Shown: positions 53,005 to 62,954 of the stretch, in pieces
How the letters are laid out: the number at the start of each line of letters is the position of its first letter
How positions within the stretch are numbered: position 1 is the stretch's first letter
Assembly (NCBI RefSeq): GCF_004331915.1
Contig: NZ_CP036528.1
Coordinates: 2,772,273 to 2,836,272, forward strand
Reading direction: 5' to 3'
Length of the DNA stretch: 64,000 nucleotides
Origin: Ureibacillus thermophilus
Lineage (GTDB): Bacteria; Bacillota; Bacilli; Bacillales_A; Planococcaceae
The notes under the pieces: generated by a model
What the model was told of the DNA's origin: nothing
Seen by the model: only the letters and a program-made list of their open reading frames with translations
Databases searched by the model: none
Made by a program: the position numbers and the translations under genes

Positions 53005-53439
53005 GTGGAAAAACATAACCTTTCGCTTTTACCAAGAGTAGAAAGTAAATTATTTAATAAAGTAAAAGAATTCTTTGATAATAATGGTGTAAAGTTAGTT
53101 TACTCAGATTATGCAATTAATCACTGGAGTTTCCTAGAGTATATCCCTGGTATGCCAATTTCTTTTAATATTCGATACTCAATTGATGATGCATACGTTA
53201 TATACAAAGGAGATGCTATAAAAAAAGGGGGATTAAATATAAATAAAGTAGCAGAAGCAAGTAGTCTTCTTGTTAATTCCGCATACTTTCTGGGAAAAGA
53301 TTACTCGTGGGGAGATGCTGAAATTTATAAGAGAGCAGTTGGAGAGATTAAAAAACCTGGTAACACAACAACTTGGCGTGCGATCGGAACAAATCATCAT
53401 ATAACCTTTATGGTAAATCACCTCTCCAACCAGTTCTAG
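53005..53439 (+). pseudogene. C-terminal part of a beta/sce7725-family protein
   Basis: The 144-residue frame ends with SWGDAEIYKRAVGEIKKPGN and TTWRAIGTNHHITFMV, which I recognise as the C-terminal signature of the beta/sce7725 family, usually over 300 residues. The start GTG has no ribosome site, and the frame is open upstream to 52927 without a start, so the first half appears lost. It overlaps sce7726 tail to tail by 32 bases. Confidence 0.55.
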
Positions 53440-53980
53440 TTTTTAATGTTTCCCTTGTAAATTCTTTAATTTTATTTAAAGGAATATTAGATATCACCAA
53501 CTCTTTTAATCCAAATTTATCTTTATTAGAGTAGCCACGAATCTTATTTTCCTTTAAATATTTAATTATTTCGTTTCTCCATAAAAGATCTAAAAGATTT
53601 GTGGCTTCTATTTGCTTATTAAATTTACTAGCCCTAATTCTTTTAATGGACACATTTCCGTACCTATTCATATATGCCATGATAATTCCCCAATACTCCG
53701 GTACTTTTTCTTCAATAACATCTATAAACTTTTCTCCAATGACTATTGTACATTTGTCAAAAGTTTTTTCATAATGTTTTATTTGATTTTCTAAACGCTC
53801 AAGTGTATCAAAATCACTTTTTATTTCATAACCATGTAATAATCCATTGGCTATCACTACATCTGCTCGAGCTAAGCCATCACAGATGGACAATTCTTCA
53901 ATAATTCTGTAATGTTTATTTTTATTTTTCTTTTCTAATGTTTCGACCAGTTTTCGTCTAATTTCATTATCCGTCAACAT
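53408..53980 (-). CDS. sce7726 family protein
   Basis: This 190-residue protein has the sce7726 layout: ELSICDGLARADVVIANG near residue 28, HGYEIKSDFDTLERLENQIKHYEKTFD near 49, and CTIVIGEK. The acidic D...E.K pattern is that of a restriction-like PD-(D/E)XK nuclease. The family usually pairs with sce7725/beta proteins and is often seen near phage or defence genes. No clear ribosome site is seen before the ATG at 53980. Its overlapping convergent neighbour is a truncated beta-type protein. Confidence 0.8.
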   Translation of the reverse strand: MLTDNEIRRKLVETLEKKNKNKHYRIIEELSICDGLARADVVIANGLLHGYEIKSDFDTLERLENQIKHYEKTFDKCTIVIGEKFIDVIEEKVPEYWGIIMAYMNRYGNVSIKRIRASKFNKQIEATNLLDLLWRNEIIKYLKENKIRGYSNKDKFGLKELVISNIPLNKIKEFTRETLKTRTGWRGDLP

Positions 53981-54149
53981 ATACTTTCACTCCAAAAAAT
54001 ACTCATTTATAATAAAATATATTTCAACAACTAATATGTCATTCCTTTTTATGCTCAAGAAAAATTATGTGATTCTAAGAACAATTTCGCAATGATAATT
54101 TATTATTGAACAATTATGATTTTTTACAGCTACTTGTAGATAAATAATG

Positions 54150-54177
54150 CCCCGTAAGAAATTCATCTTACAGAGCA
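54150..54177 (-). terminator. terminator of the BREX operon
   Basis: GCTCTGTAAGA and TCTTACGGGGC pair (with G-U) on the minus strand around six bases, followed by ATTATTTATCT. It lies 30 bases after the brxL stop. The rest of 53981-54206 shows no gene. Confidence 0.6.
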
Positions 54178-54206
54178 CTTCAAATAGCCTGGTTGAACCT
54201 ATTGCT

Positions 54207-56255
54207 TCAGTTCACCCCCAACGCTTTAAACACAGCATCAATCGGATCCGCATAAAAAATGGGTTGCACTTTAACTAATAAATCCGATGGAACCGTTTGA
54301 AAATCTACAGCCGATAATGCAGGAATTAAAACCTTTTTCGCTCCAGCATCCACACAAACTTGCAAAACATTGGCTAACTCCTCAACTTTAGAAATTGTTC
54401 CTCCAACAGTCATATTCCCAATGACAACCGTTGACTCTAGAACCGGTTTATCCAATGCTCCGGAGCACAGACCAATTAATTCCGCTACAGCCAATTCTCC
54501 CGTTAAACCAATTCCTTGCAAATCGCTTATGTGCATCAAGTAATCTTTTGTTTTGGTACTAATAGAATTACTTATACTCTTACAATTTGCGGCAAAATAA
54601 CGAAATGCCGTATCTAAGCTTTCTTTTGCACCACGATGAGAACCGACACCAGATTTTTCAAACTTTCCTGTTCCACTAACCACTTGATTTTCAAGTTTGT
54701 AAACGCCAATCATTCCTGAATCACTTTGACCAACAACATACACATGACCTGGTTTACCAATTCCTTCTGGGATTAATTTTCCGCCCCCTTGTTCAGGAAC
54801 GGAAACATATTCCTCTAGTAAAGTTTCCTTATCAATATAAGAAAACATTATATCATAAAATTCCATGCCACCGATTTTTTTCAATTGTTCTTTTACACGA
54901 CGACGACCTTCCAATGCATATTTTAAAATTTCTTCAATATCTTCCTTCACATATTCTCCATTTGGATAAATTAACTTCACTAATCCAGATACAGTTTTCC
55001 GAACCGCAATCGTATCTCGCTGATTTAAATTGTTTCCTAATTTAAAATATCGGTCAATTGCATCAGAGAAGGAACGTTTTCTCATCTCTCTAAAAAATTC
55101 CGCTACATAATCGACAATAAAACCATATTTGTCTGTAAAGAATTCTGGACGCATTTTTGGAATCTCCCAGCCAGGTAAATAATAATGCATACGATCAAAA
55201 AATGCGGTATCATTTGCCATTTCATCAGGAAACGGTGCAAATAAATGAGATGTTTTCAACAATACGTCCACACTTTGATTGATGTTGCCGACAAACACCA
55301 TGGAAGCGGAAGCATTCTTTTCCTCCTTCCCCCTTGCAAAAGACCCAGATGCCATATAATCTTTCATGATTTGAATGCCATCTTTGTCTTTAAATTTAAT
55401 GCCTGCCACTTCATCAAAAGCCACACAATCCCATAATCCAACAAGACCAATTTTTCGAGTAGACATATTGTAGAAAAGGTTCGCTACTGTTGTTTGTCCA
55501 CCAGAAACTAGAATCGAATTCGGCGAAATTTCTTTATAAACATGGGATTTTCCTGTTCCCCTTGGACCCAATTCACACATATTATAGTTATTTTCCACAA
55601 GCGGTACTAAACGCAATAATAGATGCCATTTCACCCGTTCTTCTAATTGAGTTGGTTCCATACCAACAGATCGAATAAGAACATCAATCCATTCATCTTT
55701 CGTAAAATGTTTTCGTCCTTCAAAAATTTCATTGATGTCCATATTAGGCAGCTGAATCGGCTTTAAATTACTAACGCTGAATGGATTAATGTTGCGCACT
55801 TCTTCATCGTAAAAATAATCAATCTTCACCATGCTCCAAATGCCGCCCACTAGAAGCTTGTCATATTCCTTTACAAAATTAGAAGGAATCGGCACTCCTT
55901 TTAAACCTAGATTGGAAAATTCCGCTTCATATACATCCAATTTGGGATTTAATTTTACGGTTACTTTATCAATAATTGAATATTGACCTAACTCACGAAT
56001 TTTAGATTTAATCTTTTCTGCTTCATCCGGACGCACAAAATTATCTGCAAGAATCTTTTTCACTCGTTCAATTCCCTCACGGATACTTTCTTCATCATCA
56101 GTTGCGCAATACATTCCCAATAAGTATTCAAGAACATAAACAGGTACATTGGCGCCTTCCTTAATTAGTTTGGTTAAATCCTTGCGAACAACACGGCCTG
56201 CAAAATATTGATTCAATTTTTTATCTAAATCGAGAACTGCTGCCTCTTCGCTCAT
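54207..56255 (-). CDS. brxL: BREX protein BrxL (Lon-like ATPase)
   Basis: This 682-residue protein has an AAA+ domain (Walker A LGPRGTGKSHVYKE near residue 229, Walker B-like VAFDEVAGI near 279) and a C-terminal Lon-protease-like domain (DLQGIGLTGELAVAELIGLCSGAL; KVLIPALSAVDF). BrxL forms ring-shaped DNA-bound oligomers and is required for phage restriction in type 1 BREX. ATG with AGGGGG upstream, 18 bases after pglZ. Last gene of the operon. Confidence 0.95.
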   Translation of the reverse strand: MSEEAAVLDLDKKLNQYFAGRVVRKDLTKLIKEGANVPVYVLEYLLGMYCATDDEESIREGIERVKKILADNFVRPDEAEKIKSKIRELGQYSIIDKVTVKLNPKLDVYEAEFSNLGLKGVPIPSNFVKEYDKLLVGGIWSMVKIDYFYDEEVRNINPFSVSNLKPIQLPNMDINEIFEGRKHFTKDEWIDVLIRSVGMEPTQLEERVKWHLLLRLVPLVENNYNMCELGPRGTGKSHVYKEISPNSILVSGGQTTVANLFYNMSTRKIGLVGLWDCVAFDEVAGIKFKDKDGIQIMKDYMASGSFARGKEEKNASASMVFVGNINQSVDVLLKTSHLFAPFPDEMANDTAFFDRMHYYLPGWEIPKMRPEFFTDKYGFIVDYVAEFFREMRKRSFSDAIDRYFKLGNNLNQRDTIAVRKTVSGLVKLIYPNGEYVKEDIEEILKYALEGRRRVKEQLKKIGGMEFYDIMFSYIDKETLLEEYVSVPEQGGGKLIPEGIGKPGHVYVVGQSDSGMIGVYKLENQVVSGTGKFEKSGVGSHRGAKESLDTAFRYFAANCKSISNSISTKTKDYLMHISDLQGIGLTGELAVAELIGLCSGALDKPVLESTVVIGNMTVGGTISKVEELANVLQVCVDAGAKKVLIPALSAVDFQTVPSDLLVKVQPIFYADPIDAVFKALGVN

Positions 56256-56273
56256 AATTCCGCCCCCTAACGC

Positions 56274-58829
56274 CTAAAAATCAAAATCGCTTACAATGCC
56301 TAAATTTATTGAAAATGGAATTTTTTCCGTCATAATTCCTGTTTCCATATCTTTAATAATCAGATAGTACGTTTTATTGCGGTCATAAGGAAGACTTTTT
56401 AATGCAAATTGTAACTTAAACGTGCGTTCTGCTGGATCATCTGATGTTCGATCTCCAATTACTCTTTCTTCATTTGATAAAATATTTCCTTCCTCATCTG
56501 CCATGTATATGATAACTGTACGAGGATTCATTTTTTCTTCCACTTTCTCTGTCTGGAAGAAACTCAAATGGAAAATGCTATTAGTAATTCTTCTCATCGT
56601 ACTTGTCAATCTTATATCCACTTTTGAAATGGATTTAACGCCCTTTTGACCTGCCCGTTTATTTTTGAAAATGAGCAGCGGAACAACAATTTCTTGTAAG
56701 CTTGCCCCACCATGGACAAAATTGATACCTGATCCTTGATTTCGATTGCGAATTGTTCCATTCGGCACATACACAAAAAATTGCAACTCATTGCGAATAA
56801 CGGAAGATAAATCAATGCAAGTTTGTCCAGATACCTCTTTTTTCTCTTTGGATAAAATATAGCGACTTTTGGCTTCAATCATTTCCATTGGCTCTTTTAT
56901 GATTTTATCGCTTTCTTGTAAAGGCTCACGTTGATATAAAAAACCATGGTCTGCCGTAATATAAATATTTGTACCACTTAAATCATCACGAATTATTTTT
57001 ACTAAATCATACAATTGATTGACCGCTTTTTCTGCCGCATCAAAGGTATAAATTTCGGTTGTTGCTTTGTCACCTACCGCATCAATGGTGTCATGGTAAA
57101 TATAAATGAGTTTCTTACCTTTAAAGGTTTCACGTCTACCTGCTTTATTCATATTCAATATATCTTGATAATAAATAGCGATACTATCTTCTGTTACCCC
57201 TTCAAGAATAGATTTTCGATGTTCAAGTCCGGATGAAACCTGTCCATTCACAAGCACTTGTCCAGATTCATTTATATCAATCGTTTTATGAGGGAGAAGG
57301 GCTGCCATGCCAAGCTTAGTAACAGACGGAATGACCCCAAGCATTGACTGAATTTCGCATATTCCAATCGTTTCCGCATTCAAACGCTCTGCAAGTTCGA
57401 CACCGATTTCATAACGTAAGGCATCTGAAATAATAACAAATACCCGCTCTCCTTTATAAATATGAGGAGCAATAATGGAAGAATAAAATTTTTGCTGATT
57501 CAATACACCAGGTAATGACCATTGTTCCGTCATTTCCGATTTCACGGCTTGGGTCCAATGAGCACTCAATTCACCCATATACCAATGAGTATAAAGATAT
57601 TCCACTTGTTCTTTCAATTTTTTCAAAAGTTCATTATTCTCCTGATCATAGGCAACGTAAAACTTGCGATAATATGTATCCATTACATGATACTTTGTTT
57701 GATATGCGTTAAACATATCAATTGCCTGACCAGTAGGAATACCAAGGGAATATTCTTTATAAAACTCATGCATTTTTACTGTATAATAAAGTGCTTCATA
57801 AACCGCAGCAAACCGTTCATAAAAATGTTTTGCCCTTCTTAATTTAATGAGCTTAATATATTCTTCAAAATCTTCAAGCTTTTCCAATAGGCTATTAGCA
57901 ATATACATAATAATGGTTTTATCAATATAAGGAAAAATCTCAGCCTGTTTAAATTCATCAATCGGAATGGATAGTAAAATTTGAGGAAGTTGAATTTCTC
58001 TTTCCACCAACTCAATATAATCATTAAATACAACGTAATCGGCTTTGTGATGCATCCAATGATCAATGAATACTAGGGCATTTGTTCGGTTTCGAACAGC
58101 AATATAATCTTTAATATCCGCTAAATATTCCTCTTTGACAGAATGACTGAAAGCTGTTACTGCCAAATGAATAAATAATGTTTTTAAACTTTTTGTTTCC
58201 CGTTCATAACCATAATATTCTGCTGCATATTTCCAAAAAGCATCAATATCAAAAAACTTCTCCATTTGTGTTAAATACTTGTTGTTTTCATCTTCCAACG
58301 TATCCATTAAAACTGTTTTCAACACCTCTTCAAAGTCAGGTGTTTTCAAATTGCAAAAAACACTCATGATGGCAATTTCGATCATTTCTTCATTGTAAGA
58401 ATCCATTTGGAAAGCTTGAAACTTTCGATAGCGTTCTTTATTGTTAAAGAACTTTTCATATTTTTTGATGACAGGACGCAAAGAAGAATCCATTCGAAGA
58501 TCATTTAAAATTAAAGAAATGCGATCAGCATAGAAAGTCTTCGAATATAAAACGGTATCTGCCAACCAATTATGTTCTATTTCCAAGTCTAAGTTGGTAT
58601 AGATTAAATAATTTGAAGTTGGGTCTTCTTCCTCTAATAAATACTTCATATAAAATTGATTATTTTCTGTCAAGGTTTCAATTTTTACATCCTCTAAAGT
58701 AAATTGTTGAATGTCTTCAATAAACTCTTGATCCCGGTCTACCCAAAAGACAATTTTTCGGAGTTCTCCATCTTCGAGGGGTTCATTAAAAATATCTTGT
58801 AATGCAGATGTAATTTGGGTTAAATTCAT
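56274..58829 (-). CDS. pglZ: BREX alkaline phosphatase-like protein PglZ
   Basis: This 851-residue protein has a helical N-terminal half and an alkaline-phosphatase-fold core (FVIISDALRYEIGVELAERL near 455-475; YITADHGFLYQRE near 635 with metal-binding Asp and His). In BREX it is essential for defence and for host DNA methylation by PglX. ATG at 58829 with AGGTGAT upstream. It follows the toxin gene after a terminator-like hairpin, so it may have a separate promoter or depend on read-through. Confidence 0.95.
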   Translation of the reverse strand: MNLTQITSALQDIFNEPLEDGELRKIVFWVDRDQEFIEDIQQFTLEDVKIETLTENNQFYMKYLLEEEDPTSNYLIYTNLDLEIEHNWLADTVLYSKTFYADRISLILNDLRMDSSLRPVIKKYEKFFNNKERYRKFQAFQMDSYNEEMIEIAIMSVFCNLKTPDFEEVLKTVLMDTLEDENNKYLTQMEKFFDIDAFWKYAAEYYGYERETKSLKTLFIHLAVTAFSHSVKEEYLADIKDYIAVRNRTNALVFIDHWMHHKADYVVFNDYIELVEREIQLPQILLSIPIDEFKQAEIFPYIDKTIIMYIANSLLEKLEDFEEYIKLIKLRRAKHFYERFAAVYEALYYTVKMHEFYKEYSLGIPTGQAIDMFNAYQTKYHVMDTYYRKFYVAYDQENNELLKKLKEQVEYLYTHWYMGELSAHWTQAVKSEMTEQWSLPGVLNQQKFYSSIIAPHIYKGERVFVIISDALRYEIGVELAERLNAETIGICEIQSMLGVIPSVTKLGMAALLPHKTIDINESGQVLVNGQVSSGLEHRKSILEGVTEDSIAIYYQDILNMNKAGRRETFKGKKLIYIYHDTIDAVGDKATTEIYTFDAAEKAVNQLYDLVKIIRDDLSGTNIYITADHGFLYQREPLQESDKIIKEPMEMIEAKSRYILSKEKKEVSGQTCIDLSSVIRNELQFFVYVPNGTIRNRNQGSGINFVHGGASLQEIVVPLLIFKNKRAGQKGVKSISKVDIRLTSTMRRITNSIFHLSFFQTEKVEEKMNPRTVIIYMADEEGNILSNEERVIGDRTSDDPAERTFKLQFALKSLPYDRNKTYYLIIKDMETGIMTEKIPFSINLGIVSDFDF

Positions 58830-58896
58830 TGCAATCACCTACCTAATTATCAATATTACCTTATAATCCAGCGTTCCAACAATGACGCTGAGAAAA

Positions 58897-58935
58897 AAGA
58901 AGAAAGCAAATCCAAAGCGGACTTGCTTTAAACAT
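58897..58935 (-). terminator. terminator between toxin gene and pglZ
   Basis: AAAGCAAGTCC and GGATTTGCTTT pair on the minus strand, followed by CTTCTTTTTTCTC, right after the toxin stop codon. Confidence 0.7.
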
Positions 58936-58939
58936 ATAA

Positions 58940-59218
58940 CTATTTATAAATATCTCCACGACTATCAACATTAAAAACAAAAATCACAATTTCATGCTCC
59001 ATGATAGTATAAAGAATCCGATATTTTCCTACACGCAATCGATAAGAATTCGTATAGCCTGCCAATTTTTTTATATCCTGCTTCGTAAAGTCAAAAGGGG
59101 ATTCAGATAATTGTAATAAGGATTTTTTTATTCTTTCTTGCGTCACTCTATCTAATTTTTTAATATTTTTTGCTGCCAATTTTGAAAAGCGGAGTTCATA
59201 CTTCACGCTTTCCATCAT
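58940..59218 (-). CDS. RelE/ParE-family toxin
   Basis: This 92-residue protein has the RelE-fold pattern: YELRFSKLAAKNIKKLD at the start, IKKLAGYTNSYRLRVGKYRILYTI in the core and a basic YRxRxGxYR strand that in RelE toxins contacts ribosome-bound mRNA. Start overlaps the antitoxin gene by 23 bases; ATG at 59218 or 59215 is likely. It is embedded between pglX and pglZ. Confidence 0.88.
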   Translation of the reverse strand: MMESVKYELRFSKLAAKNIKKLDRVTQERIKKSLLQLSESPFDFTKQDIKKLAGYTNSYRLRVGKYRILYTIMEHEIVIFVFNVDSRGDIYK

Positions 59219-59429
59219 CCTCAAAGACTTGGTCAAAGGTTAGGAATTCACCTTTTTGATATTCTTCATAGCTTCTTTCAATCTCTTTCTTTGTCTCTTT
59301 ATCAAGAACAACTTCTTCGATGGAATCTTCGTTTAACTTATCAAGAAAATCTTTTATGATTTTGTATTTATCAGCAGGCATTTGATCGATTTGCTTAAAT
59401 AAATCCCATTTCGTAATTTCCATCATCAT
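59196..59429 (-). CDS. RelB-like antitoxin
   Basis: This acidic protein of 75-77 residues has a helical N-terminus (TKWDLFKQIDQMPADKYKIIKDFLDKL) and a Glu-rich toxin-binding tail (KEIERSYEEYQKGEF). Three consecutive ATGs follow AAGGGGAA; the second or third has the best spacing. Its end overlaps the toxin gene, a typical antitoxin-first toxin-antitoxin pair. It begins only 7-14 bases after pglX stops, so it is in the BREX transcript. Confidence 0.85.
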   Translation of the reverse strand: MMMEITKWDLFKQIDQMPADKYKIIKDFLDKLNEDSIEEVVLDKETKKEIERSYEEYQKGEFLTFDQVFEDDGKREV

Positions 59430-59436
59430 TTCCCCT

Positions 59437-62400
59437 TTACTTAATTGGTACTACCAACCCTTTAAACTTTTCATAATTCATTTTTACACCATCATCAAGG
59501 TAAATTTCAATTTGCATATCGGCCATGTGGTGAAGTAATTCATCATAAGCTTTTAATTCATCAATTTTTTTCTCAAGGGCTTTTAGTTCTTTCTTGGCTT
59601 TTGTAATTTCTTTAGCTGAGAAATCTCCTTCAATAATTTCTAGTAACTGAAGTTTTTCTGCTTCCATACGTGTTTGGACTTCATGTAAATAATCCGTACG
59701 GATGCGGGAAAGGGTTGTTTTATCATAACGATGCATATAAATGAGGCAATTAAAGGCTTTTTCCTTACCTGGTGTAAATAACCAATAAATCGGCCGTTTC
59801 TTATATGTTTGAACATGATCTTTGAAGAAGTCATTTAAGAAATAACGTCGCAATGTTTCTTTTGCGGTTTCATTTGGTTTTCGTCCAATGGCATCAGCAA
59901 TGAAATCCAAATTCTCTTCCAAGGTGTCTTCACTAAACGTTATTTTTACAAAATCCACAAACTTCGAGACAATATCATCTTCAAAATAAGGATCTGAAAG
60001 GATTGGCAGAATATTGTCTTCATCTGCAGGGAACGTTTTATAACGAGTTGAATCAAACTCTCCACCAGCGTAAATCAAACCTTCTTCATCAAGGGAATAA
60101 CGACCGAACATACAGCCGACAGCGTAAGAGATGAAGCTCTTAATATCCCGTTCCAAATCAGCTTTTCGAATCGTTATATCTTCATCCGCTATATCTGGAG
60201 TCAATTCATCTTGTAAACCATAAATTTCAATAAAGATTCGGTTTAGTTCTTCTTCGTTTTGTTTTAACTGATTGAATTGTTTTTCAGCAAATTGTGTCCA
60301 TTGTTCAAAAGACGACTTGATTGTATTTGAAGGGAATTTCAATAATGGGTGTTTTGAAAAATCCCAAGATGTTTCAAAAGAATCCCATTCCAATTTCGAA
60401 ATAGAAACATTTTCTTTTACTAGTTCAATAATTCGTTCTTCCTTTTCTTTCTCCATTGATATTTTTATCGGTAATCTTCCAATAGTACCTGGTTGATAAT
60501 TTAATGTCGGATTGATCAATGGTAAGAAATTTTGAACAATTTTCGTTGCAAGAAAACCTTGAATTTTATATAAATCCTCCATGTTATTTGTAAACAGTGA
60601 TGAACCTGAATTATCAAATAAAAATCCATTTAAAAAAAGGCGAGAACTAAAATCACCAGAACTTAATGCTGACCAAGTAATTCCTGGTTTAAAAATATAA
60701 TCCAGATTATAATTATGTGATCTCACTTTCCCGTTTTCATCAGCATAGTTTCTTATTTTTTCCCCATCATTCTCCCAGTCCACAACATAATCATTATTAC
60801 CATACCATTTTCTAAATTCTCCACCTTTATTATATGGAAACCAACGTCGTTTACTTGAAATTGCTTCTTCTCGTTTATTAGAAGAAAATTTTATATTATC
60901 AAAACTTACTTCATACCAAAATCTTAAGAATAATTCATTATTTGCAGTTGCCATCCCTAATCGTGGTTCAGCAACTTCTGAAATTGAAGGGTTCTCTGAA
61001 AAAATATTCAATACTTCATTAGAAACCCAATATGCAATTGGACTTCCTGGAATTTTACTAAAATTTTCTACTGAAACAATACCATTTCTGTTTTCTTTAA
61101 TTGGAAATATACTTGGCTTTTCTTCCGATTGCACATCTTTATAAGTTACTTCAGTGTAGATTCCTTTATAATTATTAATATGAATGTTTCTAAAAACAGT
61201 GGCAGAAGTACCAAATGCTATCCCCATTACCATATTATCCATATGTAATAAGGTACTTATAGTTTTCTCTTTTATTATTTTATTTCTCATTTTTTCAAAG
61301 CTAGATAAAAACATCCATGATTGCATTGTTACCATGCTATTAAAACTTGTTTCCTTAGATAACTCGAACCCTCTTTCCATAAATGCAGCAAAAAGATCAC
61401 TTTTTGAATCAGAATAGTGTTTATCCATAAAATCCTTTAATTTTTTATTCATACCGTTGCGGCCCATATATGGTGGATTCGTACATACAACATCATATTT
61501 TTTGCTTAATAAAGCTGACTGTTTTAATAAAACTGGTAATTTTTCTTTAATTATATCTTTATTAATAATTTCTAATAGATCATTTTCTTCTATTAAATAT
61601 TGTTCAAGATACTTTTCAATTTGATGGATATTTTTAATTTCAATACTAAGTAAAGAACCATATTCTTTTGCATCATAAAAAGTTTCCTGAATTAATTTTA
61701 AGGATTCATTTACTTCAAGATTATCTTTTGATATATCTTTAATAATCTCATCTGTTAACCATTTGCTTTCTTGAATAGCGACAATTTTAGGGGTAATTTT
61801 TTGTCTAAAAATTCTTCTCGTTTTTTCTCTTGCTTTCATCATTAGGGCAAAGGATGCTAATTGTACAGCACGCTCATCTACATCTATTCCAAACAAATTT
61901 TTTTCTAAAATCAATTGTGGAATTTCGCTTTCCATATATCCTTTTTCAAGGTACATATCATAAAATACATCAAAAGCATAGACAAGAATATGTCCACTAC
62001 CACAACATGGATCAAGAAATGTAATTTCTTCTGGATTAACATTTTTATATCGAATTTCTTCAAGTTGCTTTTTGACTTCTTCTACTTGCTCGGCTTCATC
62101 TAAATAATATTTCCATTTTGTTTTTAATTGACTATCTGGATAACTTTCCATCCAAATACGTCCCAAAGAATTTTCTATCATATATCGAACAATCCAGTTT
62201 GGAGTAAAAAGTTGAGTTGCAGCTGGAAGTTTATCTTTTGTAATTTTGATATTTTTCTTTAGATTAGCAAATATCTCATCTTTTTCTTCAGAAATATAAT
62301 ATTGATACAACCAGCCAATTATCTCAATATTTTTCCAATCATCTTCTGAAATTTCGTTTGTATCTGTTAGTTTTCGAAGGAAAGTATCTTTACCAAGTAA

Positions 62401-62943
62401 TCCTTCCGGGAAAAGAATCTCCTTATAGTCCTCAACCGTTTCAAACATAAACGGCATGTAACGGTTTAAATCATTACAATGTACTTTGATTAAGTACTTG
62501 AACAATTCATCTGTTTTATTGTTCATTTTTAATGCGTACACGTATTCTTTGTCCAAATCTAAATCTAAATTTAAAGCTTCTTTCATCATATCTGGTTCAG
62601 CACTGTCCGGATCTAAAGAAGATAGAACTCGTACTTTTGTTGGAAGATAGTCATTCACTTCCATAAAGCGTAAGGCGATAAATCGGTTAAACCATGTATA
62701 TGCCGTTTCTTCCATTACCCTCTTAAATCCAATTTCTTTGGTACGGGCAATCAATTTATTTCTTTGACGTCTTTCAATGTCAGAAAGCTGTCTGCCGTCA
62801 ATAAAGACGGCATCGGAGCTTTCCACATCAGCTTTTTTAATCGCTTCTTCTGTAATTCCTATTTTTCTTGCCTGCAGTTCTACACGTTCTATCAGTTCTT
62901 TTCGTGCTTCTGTTGCAAATTTCTTTAATGCACTTTTATTCAT
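59437..62943 (-). CDS. pglX: BREX-1 adenine-specific DNA methyltransferase PglX
   Basis: This 1168-residue protein methylates the BREX motif on host DNA and also takes part in phage restriction. FLDPCCGSGHILVYAFDVF near 325 binds SAM and the catalytic NPPY lies in VVCTNPPYMGRNG near 490. The N-terminal MNKSALKKFATEARKELI is characteristic. The C-terminal 550 residues form specificity and helical parts. ATG at 62943 with AAGGGTG upstream, 12 bases after brxC. Full length with no breaks seen. Confidence 0.96.
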   Translation of the reverse strand: MNKSALKKFATEARKELIERVELQARKIGITEEAIKKADVESSDAVFIDGRQLSDIERRQRNKLIARTKEIGFKRVMEETAYTWFNRFIALRFMEVNDYLPTKVRVLSSLDPDSAEPDMMKEALNLDLDLDKEYVYALKMNNKTDELFKYLIKVHCNDLNRYMPFMFETVEDYKEILFPEGLLGKDTFLRKLTDTNEISEDDWKNIEIIGWLYQYYISEEKDEIFANLKKNIKITKDKLPAATQLFTPNWIVRYMIENSLGRIWMESYPDSQLKTKWKYYLDEAEQVEEVKKQLEEIRYKNVNPEEITFLDPCCGSGHILVYAFDVFYDMYLEKGYMESEIPQLILEKNLFGIDVDERAVQLASFALMMKAREKTRRIFRQKITPKIVAIQESKWLTDEIIKDISKDNLEVNESLKLIQETFYDAKEYGSLLSIEIKNIHQIEKYLEQYLIEENDLLEIINKDIIKEKLPVLLKQSALLSKKYDVVCTNPPYMGRNGMNKKLKDFMDKHYSDSKSDLFAAFMERGFELSKETSFNSMVTMQSWMFLSSFEKMRNKIIKEKTISTLLHMDNMVMGIAFGTSATVFRNIHINNYKGIYTEVTYKDVQSEEKPSIFPIKENRNGIVSVENFSKIPGSPIAYWVSNEVLNIFSENPSISEVAEPRLGMATANNELFLRFWYEVSFDNIKFSSNKREEAISSKRRWFPYNKGGEFRKWYGNNDYVVDWENDGEKIRNYADENGKVRSHNYNLDYIFKPGITWSALSSGDFSSRLFLNGFLFDNSGSSLFTNNMEDLYKIQGFLATKIVQNFLPLINPTLNYQPGTIGRLPIKISMEKEKEERIIELVKENVSISKLEWDSFETSWDFSKHPLLKFPSNTIKSSFEQWTQFAEKQFNQLKQNEEELNRIFIEIYGLQDELTPDIADEDITIRKADLERDIKSFISYAVGCMFGRYSLDEEGLIYAGGEFDSTRYKTFPADEDNILPILSDPYFEDDIVSKFVDFVKITFSEDTLEENLDFIADAIGRKPNETAKETLRRYFLNDFFKDHVQTYKKRPIYWLFTPGKEKAFNCLIYMHRYDKTTLSRIRTDYLHEVQTRMEAEKLQLLEIIEGDFSAKEITKAKKELKALEKKIDELKAYDELLHHMADMQIEIYLDDGVKMNYEKFKGLVVPIK

Positions 62944-62954
62944 GCTCTTCACCC

